From Pseudemcibacter sp038106445 (GTDB lineage Bacteria; Pseudomonadota; Alphaproteobacteria; Sphingomonadales; Emcibacteraceae): a DNA stretch of 64,000 bases. Positions 1 to 8,540 of the stretch are shown in pieces; the first letter of the stretch is position 1, and each line of letters opens with the position of its first letter. A model generated the notes under the pieces. It saw only the letters and a program-made list of their open reading frames with translations, had not been told where the DNA came from and ran no database searches. The translations under genes and the position numbers were made by a program. The stretch lies in the NCBI GenBank assembly GCA_038106445.1, contig JAYODU010000003.1:62001-126000 (forward strand), in the 5' to 3' direction.

Positions 1-1354
1 ATTGACCGAGGATTTTATTGTCCGCGGCCATTTCCCGTTCGCCCTGGAAGACACGAATTGTCACAGCGGACTGATTATCTTCAGCAGTCGAGAATGTTTG
101 TGACTTCTTGGTAGGTATTGTTGTGTTACGGTCAATAAGACGTGTAAATGCACCACCAAGTGTCTCAATACCAAGGGAAAGCGGTGTCACATCAAGCAGC
201 AGAACATCTTTAACATCCCCTTGCAGCACCCCAGCCTGAATTGCAGCACCCATAGCAACAACTTCATCCGGGTTCACACCTTTATGTGGTTCTTTGCCGA
301 AGAAATCCTTCACAGTTTCGATTACTTTCGGCATGCGTGTCATACCACCAACAAGAACCACTTCATCAACCTCACCTGCTGTAATACCAGCATCTTTAAG
401 GGCGGCCTGACATGGTTTCACTGTACGTTTCAGAAGATCATCAACAAGTGCTTCCAGCTTAGCGCGTGTAAGTTTTAGCGTTAAATGTTTAGGACCTGAT
501 GCATCAGCGGTGATAAACGGAAGATTGATTTCAGTCTGTGTTGTAGATGAAAGTTCAATTTTCGCTTTTTCAGCAGCTTCTTTAAGGCGTTGAAGTGCCA
601 TTTTATCATTACGAAGATCAATGCCATTTTCTTTCTTGAATTCGTTTGCAAGATATTCAACAAGACGCATGTCAAAATCTTCACCACCCAGGAATGTGTC
701 CCCGTTGGTTGATTTTACTTCAAATACACCGTCGCCGATTTCAAGGATGGAAACGTCAAATGTACCACCACCAAGGTCGTAAACTGCGATTGTTTTACCA
801 TCGTTTTTATCAAGTCCGTATGCAAGCGCAGCAGCAGTTGGCTCATTGATAATGCGCAGTACTTCCAGACCGGCAATTTTACCGGCGTCTTTGGTTGCCT
901 GACGCTGTGCGTCATTAAAGTAGGCAGGAACGGTAATTACCGCCTGGCTTACAGTTTCACCAAGGTACTGTTCTGCAGTTTCTTTCATTTTTTGAAGGAT
1001 CAGTGCTGAAACCTGGGAGGGGCTCATTTTTTCACCACGGGTTTCAACCCATGCATCATTATTGTCGGATTTAATGATTTTATATGGGACCATTTCAATA
1101 TCTTTTTTGGTGGCCGGGTCATCAAATGAGCGACCAATCAGACGCTTAATTGCAAACAGGGTATTTTCTGCGTTTGTAACTGCCTGACGTTTTGCGGCCA
1201 TGCCGACAAGTTTTTCACCGTCTTCGGTAAAAGCAACCATTGAAGGCGTCGTACGACCACCTTCTGAATTTTCAATAACTTTAGGTTTAGAACCATCCAT
1301 GATAGATACACAGGAGTTTGTTGTTCCTAAATCTATGCCAATAACTTTTGCCAT
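1..1354 (-). CDS. dnaK: Chaperone protein DnaK (Hsp70), 3' part outside window
   Basis: ATP-dependent Hsp70 chaperone of the cytosol, working with DnaJ and GrpE. About 451 residues are present of the roughly 635 usual for the family; the gene runs off the left edge, so the end of the substrate-binding domain and the lid are not seen. The start MAKVIGIDLGTTNS is the canonical Hsp70 N-terminus. The phosphate loop GGGTFDVS lies near residue 195 and the adenosine motif VGGMTRMP near 335, so the nucleotide-binding domain is complete. The start ATG is 103 bases downstream of a good heat-shock promoter match. No dnaJ is visible; it would be expected to the left. grpE and hrcA lie about 5 kb away and are not part of this transcript. 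Confidence 0.98.
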   Translation of the reverse strand, partial: MAKVIGIDLGTTNSCVSIMDGSKPKVIENSEGGRTTPSMVAFTEDGEKLVGMAAKRQAVTNAENTLFAIKRLIGRSFDDPATKKDIEMVPYKIIKSDNNDAWVETRGEKMSPSQVSALILQKMKETAEQYLGETVSQAVITVPAYFNDAQRQATKDAGKIAGLEVLRIINEPTAAALAYGLDKNDGKTIAVYDLGGGTFDVSILEIGDGVFEVKSTNGDTFLGGEDFDMRLVEYLANEFKKENGIDLRNDKMALQRLKEAAEKAKIELSSTTQTEINLPFITADASGPKHLTLKLTRAKLEALVDDLLKRTVKPCQAALKDAGITAGEVDEVVLVGGMTRMPKVIETVKDFFGKEPHKGVNPDEVVAMGAAIQAGVLQGDVKDVLLLDVTPLSLGIETLGGAFTRLIDRNTTIPTKKSQTFSTAEDNQSAVTIRVFQGEREMAADNKILGQ

Positions 1355-1456
1355 ATTATCCTCGTTTATTTAAATCACCCGGATCAGGTCAATTATGCCC
1401 CTGAGCGGGTATTATCAATTAATATTTTTAAGCGCTTCTGCGCATTACTCATGGTG

Positions 1457-1487
1457 CTTATATAGGTCGGTTTTTCGTCACTGCAAG
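1457..1487 (-). promoter_or_regulatory. RpoH (sigma-32) type heat-shock promoter of dnaK
   Basis: Reading the minus strand, CTTG (1487-1484) is followed after exactly 17 bases by CCTATATAAG (1466-1457). This fits the alphaproteobacterial RpoH pattern CTTG-N17/18-CYTATNTNNG at every defined base. It implies a transcription start near 1450 and an untranslated leader of about 95 bases before the dnaK ATG. The match is seen directly; its use as a promoter is inferred from position and from the family consensus. Confidence 0.75.
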
Positions 1488-1694
1488 GGTTTTTTTGGAA
1501 GTTTTTCAATTTTTTAAAAAACGACATAATTATATTGTTTATATATGCTTGGGCTAAAATAAAAAACTATTCTGCAAATTCGCGCATATGGTTTACACTA
1601 TAACTTCATACTGAAAATTTTATGGATTTGCATTTTATTCAGATTTTGGCCGATTTATAACGCGTTTAAGAGGAAATTATCTTCTGTAAAATCA

Positions 1695-2668
1695 ATGGAT
1701 GATATTTGTGATAGCATGGAAATTCTTTATCATGCAGAACAATCACAAGTTAAGGGTGTTGCTATTGATGATTATTGTAAATCATTAATTATAAGCACAA
1801 ACAAAACAGGGAATATTGAACAAGAACGGCGCAGGATAGAAGGATATCTGGCTGATCATCATGAAACGGTGAAATACAAATTCAGCAATGTACCTGCGAC
1901 GCCAACAGGATTTCATGTATTTGGCGCAACCTTTTCCGGAAGCGGGAGCGATATTTTTGGGCCATTATTAGAAAGCAATATTCCGATAATAGAAAAGGGA
2001 TTTTATGCCACCAGTTACGTCACAAGCACGTTTTTTGGTCATTGGTTGTGTGATGGGGCACCGACATCACTTTTAAAGGACCCTGACGAAACGCTTTACT
2101 TCTGGTCGCCGCCTTCATGGGGGCATACAGCAGGCTATCTTGATTTGATGGGAATAGAGCGGATCAATGCGAAATATGTTTTTTTAAACAGATGTCCTAT
2201 TGCAAAGATGTCGGAATGAACATTAATAGACGGGAAAGAATTCAGAGAATAAAGAATAAGCTTATAAGTAAAAGTACTGGTATTGAAAAAGTATATCTCA
2301 GCCGTGGCGATAGTGGGGTTTTAAGGAAAATTATTAACGAAGACGAGCTAATTGATGCGCTACGGGATTTGGGGTTTCATATTGCGAGCGTTTATGATCC
2401 GTTTGATGATATTATTGCTTCTTGCGCTGGTGCCCGTGTTACGGTCTCTATAGAAGGTAGCAACACCGCACATTTGATGATGAGTGCTTCCTTTGGCGCT
2501 GACCATATTATAAATCCCGCTGACAGGTTCTGTTGTATTTTTGCTGATTACGCTTCCGCCGTTGGGGATAATATTCATACTATAGTCGCGGTAAAAGAAA
2601 AGGATGGATACAAAGTTGATGTGCCAAGGCTGGTTAACATTATTCAAAAGCTTCAAGATGTAAAATAG
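1695..2668 (+). pseudogene. Family 61-type glycosyltransferase split by a -1 frameshift
   Basis: Two ORFs, 1695-2219 and 2192-2668, together read as one glycosyltransferase of about 324 residues. The second half has the features of family 61/DUF563 enzymes: a YLSRGD segment, an NEDEL stretch, and VSIEGSNTAHLMM corresponding to the family's conserved 'G.HGA.L.N' region. The first half has FFGHWLCDGAP, matching the 'HW..D..P' motif. The second half lies in the -1 frame, and the change falls in a run of seven T (2179-2185). Adding one T, or a -1 ribosomal slip there, restores a continuous protein. The frame is open upstream to 1563 without another ATG, so a longer N-terminus is possible. No other polysaccharide genes lie nearby. 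Family assignment is from motifs only. Confidence 0.6.
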
Positions 2669-2795
2669 TATGGATAATAATTGGTAAATAGTATTTAATT
2701 TTTAAATATTGAGTATATATTAAATTCGTTTTTCAAATATCTTAAATTATGTATTCTATTTGCACTATGAAAAACAGAGTCGTTTGGAGTGTGTT

Positions 2796-2978
2796 ATGAA
2801 AAACCATAAAAAGGGTAATTCGCAAAATTTGGATTACTACGACTATTCAGAATTCGACGATGATTATTATAATGATCTCGCTGAAGAAAAGGCCGAAAAA
2901 AGGTCTAAGCGCAAACGTCCTCCACGTAGAAGCTCAGGCAATGCGAATGCATTTCACAACTATATGAAGGATTATTAG
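2796..2978 (+). CDS. Small hypothetical protein, acidic-aromatic then basic
   Basis: I do not recognise this 60-residue protein. The chosen ATG has a GGAG ribosome-binding site six bases upstream; an earlier in-frame ATG at 2760 has none. The first third is rich in Asp and Tyr (DYYDYSEFDDDYYND), followed by a helical charged stretch and a strongly basic patch (KRSKRKRPPRR), and the protein ends in KDY. The polarity (acidic then arginine-rich) could suit binding to nucleic acid or ribosomes, but that is speculation. It ends just before an inverted repeat that separates it from the convergent LysR gene. Confidence 0.5.
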   Translation: MKNHKKGNSQNLDYYDYSEFDDDYYNDLAEEKAEKRSKRKRPPRRSSGNANAFHNYMKDY

Positions 2979-3001
2979 CAAGTTCACAATTATACGGGAG
3001 A

Positions 3002-3058
3002 GCAAGCCGCTTTTTTATATCTGATATGATCTATCCCAGATATTTCTGAGCGGCTTGC
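3002..3058. terminator. Bipartite inverted repeat between convergent genes
   Basis: A perfect 10-base arm GCAAGCCGCT (3002-3011) pairs with AGCGGCTTGC (3049-3058). Inside it a second stem, ATATCTG (3017-3023) with CAGATAT (3037-3043), continues the hairpin. It sits between the small protein gene on + and the LysR gene on -, where a bidirectional terminator is expected. On the minus strand a T-rich run lies within the stem rather than after it, so it is not a textbook intrinsic terminator. Confidence 0.5.
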
Positions 3059-3061
3059 CCT

Positions 3062-3910
3062 TTAAAAACTTGCTTTTTTCAAATACTTTATGCCGTTTAA
3101 AATAACGCTCATCAAATCTGCTTCGATATCATCCGCATATACCAGATAGGCGGGGTAGTTGAACTTTGGTGCCCATTCTACCAGCTTTAGTTTTTCTTCT
3201 TTAATTAATGGTTGGACAATACGTTTTGGAAAATATCCGCTTGATGGAGAAATTAAAAGATATTCAACACCAAGTGTACCCAGGTCAAGTGAGACGCGCG
3301 GTATCTGAATATCAGGAAAGTTGAGCGCATGATCGCTAATAAATTCGGGACCCCAGTTAACGAAAATATAATCATGTTCAAAAATGTTATTATCCTCTTC
3401 GAGTGAGGTGACTAAAACAATTTCCTCTTCAAAAATCTGTCTGATTTTGAAGCCGGTGCGATGTTGGGGGCGATACATGATTGCAATATCAAGTGAACCT
3501 TCTGTCAGTTTTTGCATAAGGTCCGGTGAGTAGCCCATTTCGGTTCTTATTGCTATTTCCGGTGCATGAATGCGCATCCAGGGTAATAGCTTTAATAAAA
3601 ACCCATCCCAAAGGCTTACCTGGCCACCAATACGCAACAGTGCTTCCATTTTGTCAGCAATGCCGACTGATAACCGGGCCTCATCCCAAAGTTTAGCGAG
3701 TGCCAGAGCATGTTTAAAGAATTGTTTTCCGGCAACGGTTAATCTTGCACCCTGTTTGCTCCGGTCGAACAGATAGGTACCTAACTGATCTTCAAGGTTT
3801 CTAATTCTGATGCTGACTGTCGATTGGGTAACAAATACCTTTTCAGCGGCCGAAACAAAACTACCGGTATCAGCGACAGCAATAAATGTTTTGATTTGGG
3901 CAATGTCCAT
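3062..3910 (-). CDS. LysR family transcriptional regulator
   Basis: A 282-residue LysR-type regulator. Residues 1-60 form the winged helix-turn-helix (FIAVADTGSFVSAAEKVFVT followed by QSTVSIRIRNLE), and the rest is the two-lobed effector-binding domain. The length is slightly short of the usual 290-310. Neighbours are small orphan genes: no divergently transcribed enzyme sits within the usual 100-200 bases, only a 55-residue hypothetical ORF on the other side of an AT-rich 120-base gap. The target and ligand therefore cannot be guessed. LysR proteins usually autorepress and activate a divergent gene; here the only divergent candidate is the small ORF at 4034. Confidence 0.9.
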   Translation of the reverse strand: MDIAQIKTFIAVADTGSFVSAAEKVFVTQSTVSIRIRNLEDQLGTYLFDRSKQGARLTVAGKQFFKHALALAKLWDEARLSVGIADKMEALLRIGGQVSLWDGFLLKLLPWMRIHAPEIAIRTEMGYSPDLMQKLTEGSLDIAIMYRPQHRTGFKIRQIFEEEIVLVTSLEEDNNIFEHDYIFVNWGPEFISDHALNFPDIQIPRVSLDLGTLGVEYLLISPSSGYFPKRIVQPLIKEEKLKLVEWAPKFNYPAYLVYADDIEADLMSVILNGIKYLKKASF

Positions 3911-4033
3911 CTTTTTCCTTCATGATTATCTATTCAATTATTAAATATTATATAGTTAAATTATTCAATTTAATTATGAAATAAAAGTTTGTATTTTTAT
4001 AGATATCTGGATTGCCAGTTAAAGGACAGTAAC

Positions 4034-4201
4034 GTGCAAGACCATATCAATGATTACACGAATAAGAGCAGTAATTTACCAGATAGGAAGTTAACTGGGG
4101 AAATTGATTATGATCTTTTGCGCATTAAGAACAAGAAACCCAATGATCCAATGTCCATGGAGGAATATAAAAATTATATAGACAGGTTGTTTTTCAAGTA
4201 G
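4034..4201 (+). CDS. Small hypothetical protein
   Basis: A 55-residue ORF of unknown function. I chose the GTG at 4034 because AAGGA lies about seven bases upstream; the upstream ATG at 3989 has no clear ribosome-binding site. The protein is charged (KNKKPNDPMSMEEYKNYIDRL) with no membrane segment or signal peptide. The segment 'PMSMEEYKNYID' looks like an amphipathic helix. It lies divergent to the LysR gene and just upstream of the assembly gap. Confidence 0.4.
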   Translation: MQDHINDYTNKSSNLPDRKLTGEIDYDLLRIKNKKPNDPMSMEEYKNYIDRLFFK

Positions 4202-4232
4202 ATCTAAATTCGGCGAATAATACCGTATAAAT

Positions 4233-4450
4233 TTAATAGTCGTCATCCGACTTAAATTGCTTGAANNNNNNNNNNCATATATACTGTCTTGTGTCAGCAT
4301 ATATGATTCAGCATATTCATCATCCAAATCCTTAACGAGCAGACAATCTTCGTCTTCTTCAAAATCATAATCATCATCAAAATTTAGTTCATCTTCATTA
4401 TCATGTTTTTTCTTGTCTTCAGTATAATTTGTGAACTTTTTTCCTGTCAT
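4233..4450 (-). CDS. Small acidic hypothetical protein interrupted by the assembly gap
   Basis: From the ATG at 4450 (another lies at 4465) the minus strand encodes a strongly acidic peptide: a lysine-rich start, then LNFDDDYDFEEDED and a second acidic block DLDDEYAESY, running into the N gap at 4275. Beyond the gap one frame reads FKQFKSDDDY followed by TAA at 4235-4233. That is a plausible acidic C-terminus in keeping with the rest. Joining the two needs a real gap length that is not the 10 placeholder bases. The frame implied by exactly 10 N instead runs into a less credible extension to 4091. Function unknown. It resembles the 2796-2978 product in having Asp/Tyr-rich stretches. Confidence 0.4.
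4266..4275. other. Assembly gap (10 N)
   Basis: Ten consecutive N, the kind of placeholder used when gap length is unknown. It interrupts a small acidic gene on the minus strand and marks the sequence as draft quality. Confidence 1.
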
Positions 4451-4616
4451 TTTGAATCCCGTCATTTGTTGTGTTTAATGACATATTCTCAAGTTGATAT
4501 TTTTTGAACAGCGAATTTTTTAAATGATAACTATTTATTATATCAATAGTACCGAATTTGACTCCTTCGGGATTTAGGCTTAAATGGATTTTTAAAAAAA
4601 TTAATTGGGAGTAAAA

Positions 4617-5996
4617 ATGGAAGGGTTAATTGTTGGTTGGGAAGAGTGGGTTGCGTTACCTGAATTGGGTTTGCCTGCACTTAAAGCGAAAACGGATACG
4701 GGTGCAAGAACGTCTGCAATACATGCTTTTGCTATTCAACCATTTGGTAGTGAGGATAAACCATTTGTCAGATTCGGCATTCATCCTGAACTAGGTAATC
4801 CCGATATTGAAGTATTTTGTTCAGCGCCCGTTGTCGGTAGGCGGGACGTAACTTCCTCCAATGGGCAAACCGAGCTTCGTTATGTAATAAAAACACCGAT
4901 CATAATTGGTAAGAAAAAATGGGACATAGAAATCACACTTACCAATCGGGAAAACATGTCCTATAGAATGCTGCTGGGAAGAACAGCGCTGGAGGGAGTA
5001 GCGGTTCAGCCAGCCGAAAGTTTTGTCCAGCCTGAGCTGTCATATAAGTTATATGGAAAAGTAAAACGCCGAAAACCAGTTAAAAGGCCACTTCGAATAG
5101 CGATTTTAACAAGAGAGCCCAACAATTATTCGACAAGCCGGCTTGTCGAGGAAGCAGAATTACATAATCATGTTGTAGAGCTCATAGATACGCGGCGTTG
5201 TTATCTGAATATTCAGACCCATAACCCTGAAGTACATTACGATGGTAAGGCTTTACCTCATTATGATGCTGTAATACCCAGGATTGGGGCTTCGCTGACG
5301 TTTTATGGAATGGCTATCGTAAGGCAGTTTGAGGCAATGGGAACCTTTTGTCTTAATAACGCAAGTTCCATTGGCGCATCACGGGATAAGCTTGCCGCGC
5401 ATCAAATTTTAGCAAGACACACAATACCCATGCCAACGACTGCATTTGCGAGTTCACCTAAAGATACAAATAATCTTTTATCTTTGGTTGGTGGCTCGCC
5501 CACCGTTCTAAAATTGCTTCAAAGTACGCAAGGTAAAGGGGTCGTGCTGGCCGAAACCAAAAAAGCCGGAGAAGCCGTTATCAGTGCGTTTCAAAACCTT
5601 GATGCCAACTTTATCGCACAGGAATTTGTGAAGGAAGCTGCCGGCTCTGACCTGAGGTGTTTTGTCGTTGGGAACAGAGTAGTAGGTTCGATGATGAGAA
5701 CGGCGAGTTCGGATGATTTCAGGGCAAACCTGCACGCAGGGGGTAGCGCGAAAAAGGTGACATTGACAGCCGAGGAAAAGAAAATTGCTGTTAAATGCGC
5801 CAAAGTTCTTGGCCTTACAGTGGCCGGGGTTGATTTGATAAGGACTGATAATGGCCCTAAAGTTCTTGAGGTCAACAGTTCACCCGGCCTGGAAGGTATT
5901 GAAAAGACGTCAAAAAAGAATCTTGCTCGCTTTATTATTGAGTATATCGAAAAAAATGCACCTTCAACAATTTGGCAAGGAAAAACCAAACGATAA
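4617..5996 (+). CDS. Fused RimB-like retropepsin protease / RimK-type glutamate ligase
   Basis: A two-domain protein of 459 residues. Residues 1-150 match the RimB / 'ATP-dependent zinc protease' family (PF05618), a retropepsin-like fold; KTDTGARTSA at about 25-34 carries the catalytic-type D-T-G. Residues about 160-445 are an ATP-grasp ligase of the RimK family (LKLLQSTQGKGVVLAE, then RTASSDDFRANL, then LEVNSSPGLEG). RimK adds glutamates to the C-terminus of ribosomal protein S6, and RimB is known in Pseudomonas as a separate protein that works against this modification. Here the two activities are one chain. The start is the ATG at 4617 with GGGAG five bases upstream; the TTG at 4605 has no such site. 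It stands alone, convergent with grpE. Confidence 0.85.
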   Translation: MEGLIVGWEEWVALPELGLPALKAKTDTGARTSAIHAFAIQPFGSEDKPFVRFGIHPELGNPDIEVFCSAPVVGRRDVTSSNGQTELRYVIKTPIIIGKKKWDIEITLTNRENMSYRMLLGRTALEGVAVQPAESFVQPELSYKLYGKVKRRKPVKRPLRIAILTREPNNYSTSRLVEEAELHNHVVELIDTRRCYLNIQTHNPEVHYDGKALPHYDAVIPRIGASLTFYGMAIVRQFEAMGTFCLNNASSIGASRDKLAAHQILARHTIPMPTTAFASSPKDTNNLLSLVGGSPTVLKLLQSTQGKGVVLAETKKAGEAVISAFQNLDANFIAQEFVKEAAGSDLRCFVVGNRVVGSMMRTASSDDFRANLHAGGSAKKVTLTAEEKKIAVKCAKVLGLTVAGVDLIRTDNGPKVLEVNSSPGLEGIEKTSKKNLARFIIEYIEKNAPSTIWQGKTKR

Positions 5997-6029
5997 TCTT
6001 CTGACTATTCTGGTAACTATAACTGATGT

Positions 6030-6638
6030 TTAAGCCGTGGTATCAACCCCTTCAGTGGTTTGAGCTGAGCCACCCTTTGCAACACCGACCATAGCGGGAC
6101 GAAGAAGGCGATCTTTGATTTTATACCCAACCTGTAATACCTGCATTACTGTACCGTGCGGGTGTTCATTTGTTTCAGTTTCAAACATTGCCTGGTGCTG
6201 GTGGTGATCAAATGGTTCACCATGAGGATCTATTTTATTGATGCCATAGCGGTCAAAAATATTGTGAAGTTCCCTGTCAGTCATCTTAACCCCTTCGATC
6301 AGGTTTTTAACACTGTCAGGCAGATTTTCATCTTTTGGTAATGCCTCTAGGGCACGGCGAAGATTATCACCGATTGAAAGCATATCGCGTGCAAAACTTG
6401 TAACAGCATAGTTGGCAGCGTCGGCCTTCTCTTTTTCAGAGCGGCGACGTACATTTTCTGTTTCTGCAACGGCACGCAGCAGTTTATCCCGCAAATCGTT
6501 TATTTCTTCTTCCGCAATCGTTAACGGGGTCACTTCTACGTCAGACGAATTTTCTTTGGCGTTTTCTTCAACGATTTTATCAACCAGTTCTTCTTCCGGT
6601 TTATCTTTATTTTCATTTTGGTCTTTATGTTTAGTCAT
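6030..6638 (-). CDS. grpE: Heat shock protein GrpE, nucleotide exchange factor of DnaK
   Basis: 202 residues, the usual length. GrpE is a dimer that releases ADP from DnaK. A charged disordered N-terminus (about 1-40) is followed by the long dimerising coiled coil (INDLRDKLLRAVAETENVRR...). The C-terminal beta domain carries the conserved GEPFDHHQHQAMF and 'GTVMQVLQVGYKIKDRLLRPA' type signature. The start ATG overlaps the hrcA stop (TGATG), so the two are translationally coupled and grpE is the second gene of an hrcA-grpE operon. The downstream neighbour RimB-RimK is convergent, with 33 bases between stops. Confidence 0.98.
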   Translation of the reverse strand: MTKHKDQNENKDKPEEELVDKIVEENAKENSSDVEVTPLTIAEEEINDLRDKLLRAVAETENVRRRSEKEKADAANYAVTSFARDMLSIGDNLRRALEALPKDENLPDSVKNLIEGVKMTDRELHNIFDRYGINKIDPHGEPFDHHQHQAMFETETNEHPHGTVMQVLQVGYKIKDRLLRPAMVGVAKGGSAQTTEGVDTTA

Positions 6639-7684
6639 CAGAGTATTTTTCCAATAATTTTTGCAGTGTAATCAACCATAGGAATGATACGTGCGTAATT
6701 AAGTCGTGTAGGACCTATCACGCCTATCACACCAAGTAAATTATTTTTCTCGTCCATATAGGGTGCAGCGATAACAGATGAACCTGATAGAGAAAAGAGA
6801 TTATTTTCTGATCCGATAAAAATTCTTACACCATCGGCTTTTTTAGCGAGCTCAAGAAGATCAATCAGATCCTTTTTACGTTCCAGATCACTAAAAAGAA
6901 GACGTATCCTTTCAAAGTCCTCTTTCGCTTCAATATCTTCAAGTAGATTGGCATGACCACGAACGATCAATGATTCCCGTTTAAGTTTCCTTGAATTATC
7001 AATTGTTCCGCTCCATACAGCCAAACCTTGTTCGACAATATTTTCAGCAAGCTTATCCAGTTCAGCTTCATGTGCGCTGATTTCCTGAGCTATCTGTTCT
7101 CTTGCCTCTTCGAAGCTGCGACCTATCAGTTTTGAATTGATATAGTTAGCAGCCTGAATCAATGCAGCACCTGTAATGCCAACGGGCAGGTCGATGATGC
7201 GGTTTTCGACATCGTCGCCCTCACTCACCATCACAACAAGTGCGCAACCCGGTGCTATTTGTACAAATTCAATATGCTTTAACGGTTTATCTCTTTTCGG
7301 GGCCATAACGATGCTGGCACAATGTGATAATCCGCTAAGCATACTTGTTGCCTGCACAAGTACTTCCTCTATCGGTTGACCGGTATTTCGACACCTTATT
7401 TCGATTTCGTTCCGTTCTTTTCTGGATAGATTTCCGACTTCAAGAATGCCATCAACAAAAAGACGCAGGCCCATATCAGTTGGAATGCGTCCGGCAGATG
7501 TATATGGAGAATAAATGAGGCCGCTTTCTTCCAGGTCGGCCATTACATTACGAACAGTTGCCGGAGAAAGCGTCATTTGGATCTGTTTGGAAAGCGTAGC
7601 AGATCCCACCGGTTCACCTGTCATAATGTAGGTGTCAACGATTTGTCTGAATATGTCTCTCGATCTGTCGTTTAATATATTCAT
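6638..7684 (-). CDS. hrcA: Heat-inducible transcription repressor HrcA
   Basis: 348 residues from the chosen ATG. HrcA represses heat-shock operons by binding CIRCE inverted repeats and is kept active by GroEL. N-terminal winged helix (MNILNDRSRDIFRQIVDTYI, then GEPVGSATLSKQ and SPATVRNVMADLEESGLI), then the GAF-like and dimerisation regions, ending with a typical IGVIGPTRLNYARIIPMVDY. The frame is open to 7792, but the family begins at 'M.NDRSR.IF', and AGAAGAG lies just upstream of the ATG at 7684. A sigma-70-like promoter overlaps the longer reading. No CIRCE element is visible at hrcA or dnaK; in alphaproteobacteria the target is usually groESL. Confidence 0.97.
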   Translation of the reverse strand: MNILNDRSRDIFRQIVDTYIMTGEPVGSATLSKQIQMTLSPATVRNVMADLEESGLIYSPYTSAGRIPTDMGLRLFVDGILEVGNLSRKERNEIEIRCRNTGQPIEEVLVQATSMLSGLSHCASIVMAPKRDKPLKHIEFVQIAPGCALVVMVSEGDDVENRIIDLPVGITGAALIQAANYINSKLIGRSFEEAREQIAQEISAHEAELDKLAENIVEQGLAVWSGTIDNSRKLKRESLIVRGHANLLEDIEAKEDFERIRLLFSDLERKKDLIDLLELAKKADGVRIFIGSENNLFSLSGSSVIAAPYMDEKNNLLGVIGVIGPTRLNYARIIPMVDYTAKIIGKIL

Positions 7685-7700
7685 TACTCTTCTCATGGGT

Positions 7701-7729
7701 AATGTAGGTACGCTGATAGGCAAGGTCAA
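7701..7729 (-). promoter_or_regulatory. Candidate sigma-70-type promoter of hrcA-grpE
   Basis: On the minus strand TTGACC (7729-7724) and TACATT (7706-7701) are separated by 17 bases. The predicted start would fall near 7694, giving a very short leader before the ATG at 7684. Seen by eye only. Confidence 0.4.
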
Positions 7730-7823
7730 CAGGGGTACTTTAAAATATACACCCAATTTTGTAGCATAGATGGCTGATACAATGTAAAACACTGGGAATC
7801 AAATAATAATACTGGAGAATAAA

Positions 7824-8540
7824 ATGCGTCCTTCCGGCCGTAGTGCAGATCAAATACGTGAAATTTCAATGGAACTGGGTTTTTCAAGATATGCGGAAGG
7901 CTCCTGTCTGATTAAATTCGGAAACACCCATGTTTTATGTACGGCAACACTGGAGGACAAAGCACCACCCTTCTTAAAAGGAACCGGAAAAGGATGGATT
8001 ACGGGTGAGTATGGGATGCTGCCGCGCTCCACACATGATCGAATGCCAAGGGAGGCGGCAAAAGGAAAACAGTCCGGGCGAACACAGGAAATCCAACGAC
8101 TGGTCGGACGTTCACTTCGTGCTGCGGTGGATATGGATGCTCTTGGTGAATGTCAGATACGTGTTGACTGTGATGTAATTCAGGCTGACGGTGGCACCAG
8201 GACGGCGTCAATATCTGGTGGGTATGTAGCCCTTTATCAGTGTCTTCAAAAAATGGTAGCAGATGGAGTTCTTAAGAAAGTGCCAATTAAACATCAGGTA
8301 GCGGCCATTTCATGCGGTGTTTATAAGGGGCACCCAATACTTGATCTTGATTATGATGAGGACAGCAGCGCTGAAACAGATGCCAATTTCGTCATGACAG
8401 GGAAGGGCCAGATTATTGAAGTGCAGGGTACAGCTGAAGAAAAGCCGTTCAGTGAAGAAGAATTACTACGTATGATGCGTCTTGCAAGAATGGGAATTGA
8501 ACAAATTACCAAAATGCAGAGAAAAACACTGGGGCTTTAA
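7824..8540 (+). CDS. rph: Ribonuclease PH
   Basis: 238 residues, full length. RNase PH is a hexameric phosphorolytic 3'-5' exoribonuclease that trims tRNA 3' ends. MRPSGRSADQIREI is the canonical start. Phosphate- and RNA-binding motifs are present (REAAKGKQSGRTQEIQRLVG, RVDCDVIQADGGTRTASISG, and DLDYDEDSSAETDANFV with the active-site acidic residues). It opens the rph-rdgB-hemW operon, divergent from hrcA, a common alphaproteobacterial order. The stop overlaps the rdgB start (TAATG), showing translational coupling. A purine-rich site (CTGGAGAATAAA) precedes the ATG. Confidence 0.98.
   Translation: MRPSGRSADQIREISMELGFSRYAEGSCLIKFGNTHVLCTATLEDKAPPFLKGTGKGWITGEYGMLPRSTHDRMPREAAKGKQSGRTQEIQRLVGRSLRAAVDMDALGECQIRVDCDVIQADGGTRTASISGGYVALYQCLQKMVADGVLKKVPIKHQVAAISCGVYKGHPILDLDYDEDSSAETDANFVMTGKGQIIEVQGTAEEKPFSEEELLRMMRLARMGIEQITKMQRKTLGL

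Noticed and set aside
1355..1694. CIRCE element at dnaK
   Set aside because: No TTAGCACTC-N9-GAGTGCTAA-like repeat is present; the RpoH promoter explains regulation. The rest of this gap shows only AT-rich DNA.
7685..7792. Longer N-terminus for HrcA
   Set aside because: The extra 36 residues are not family-like and overlap the likely promoter; the conserved start is at 7684.
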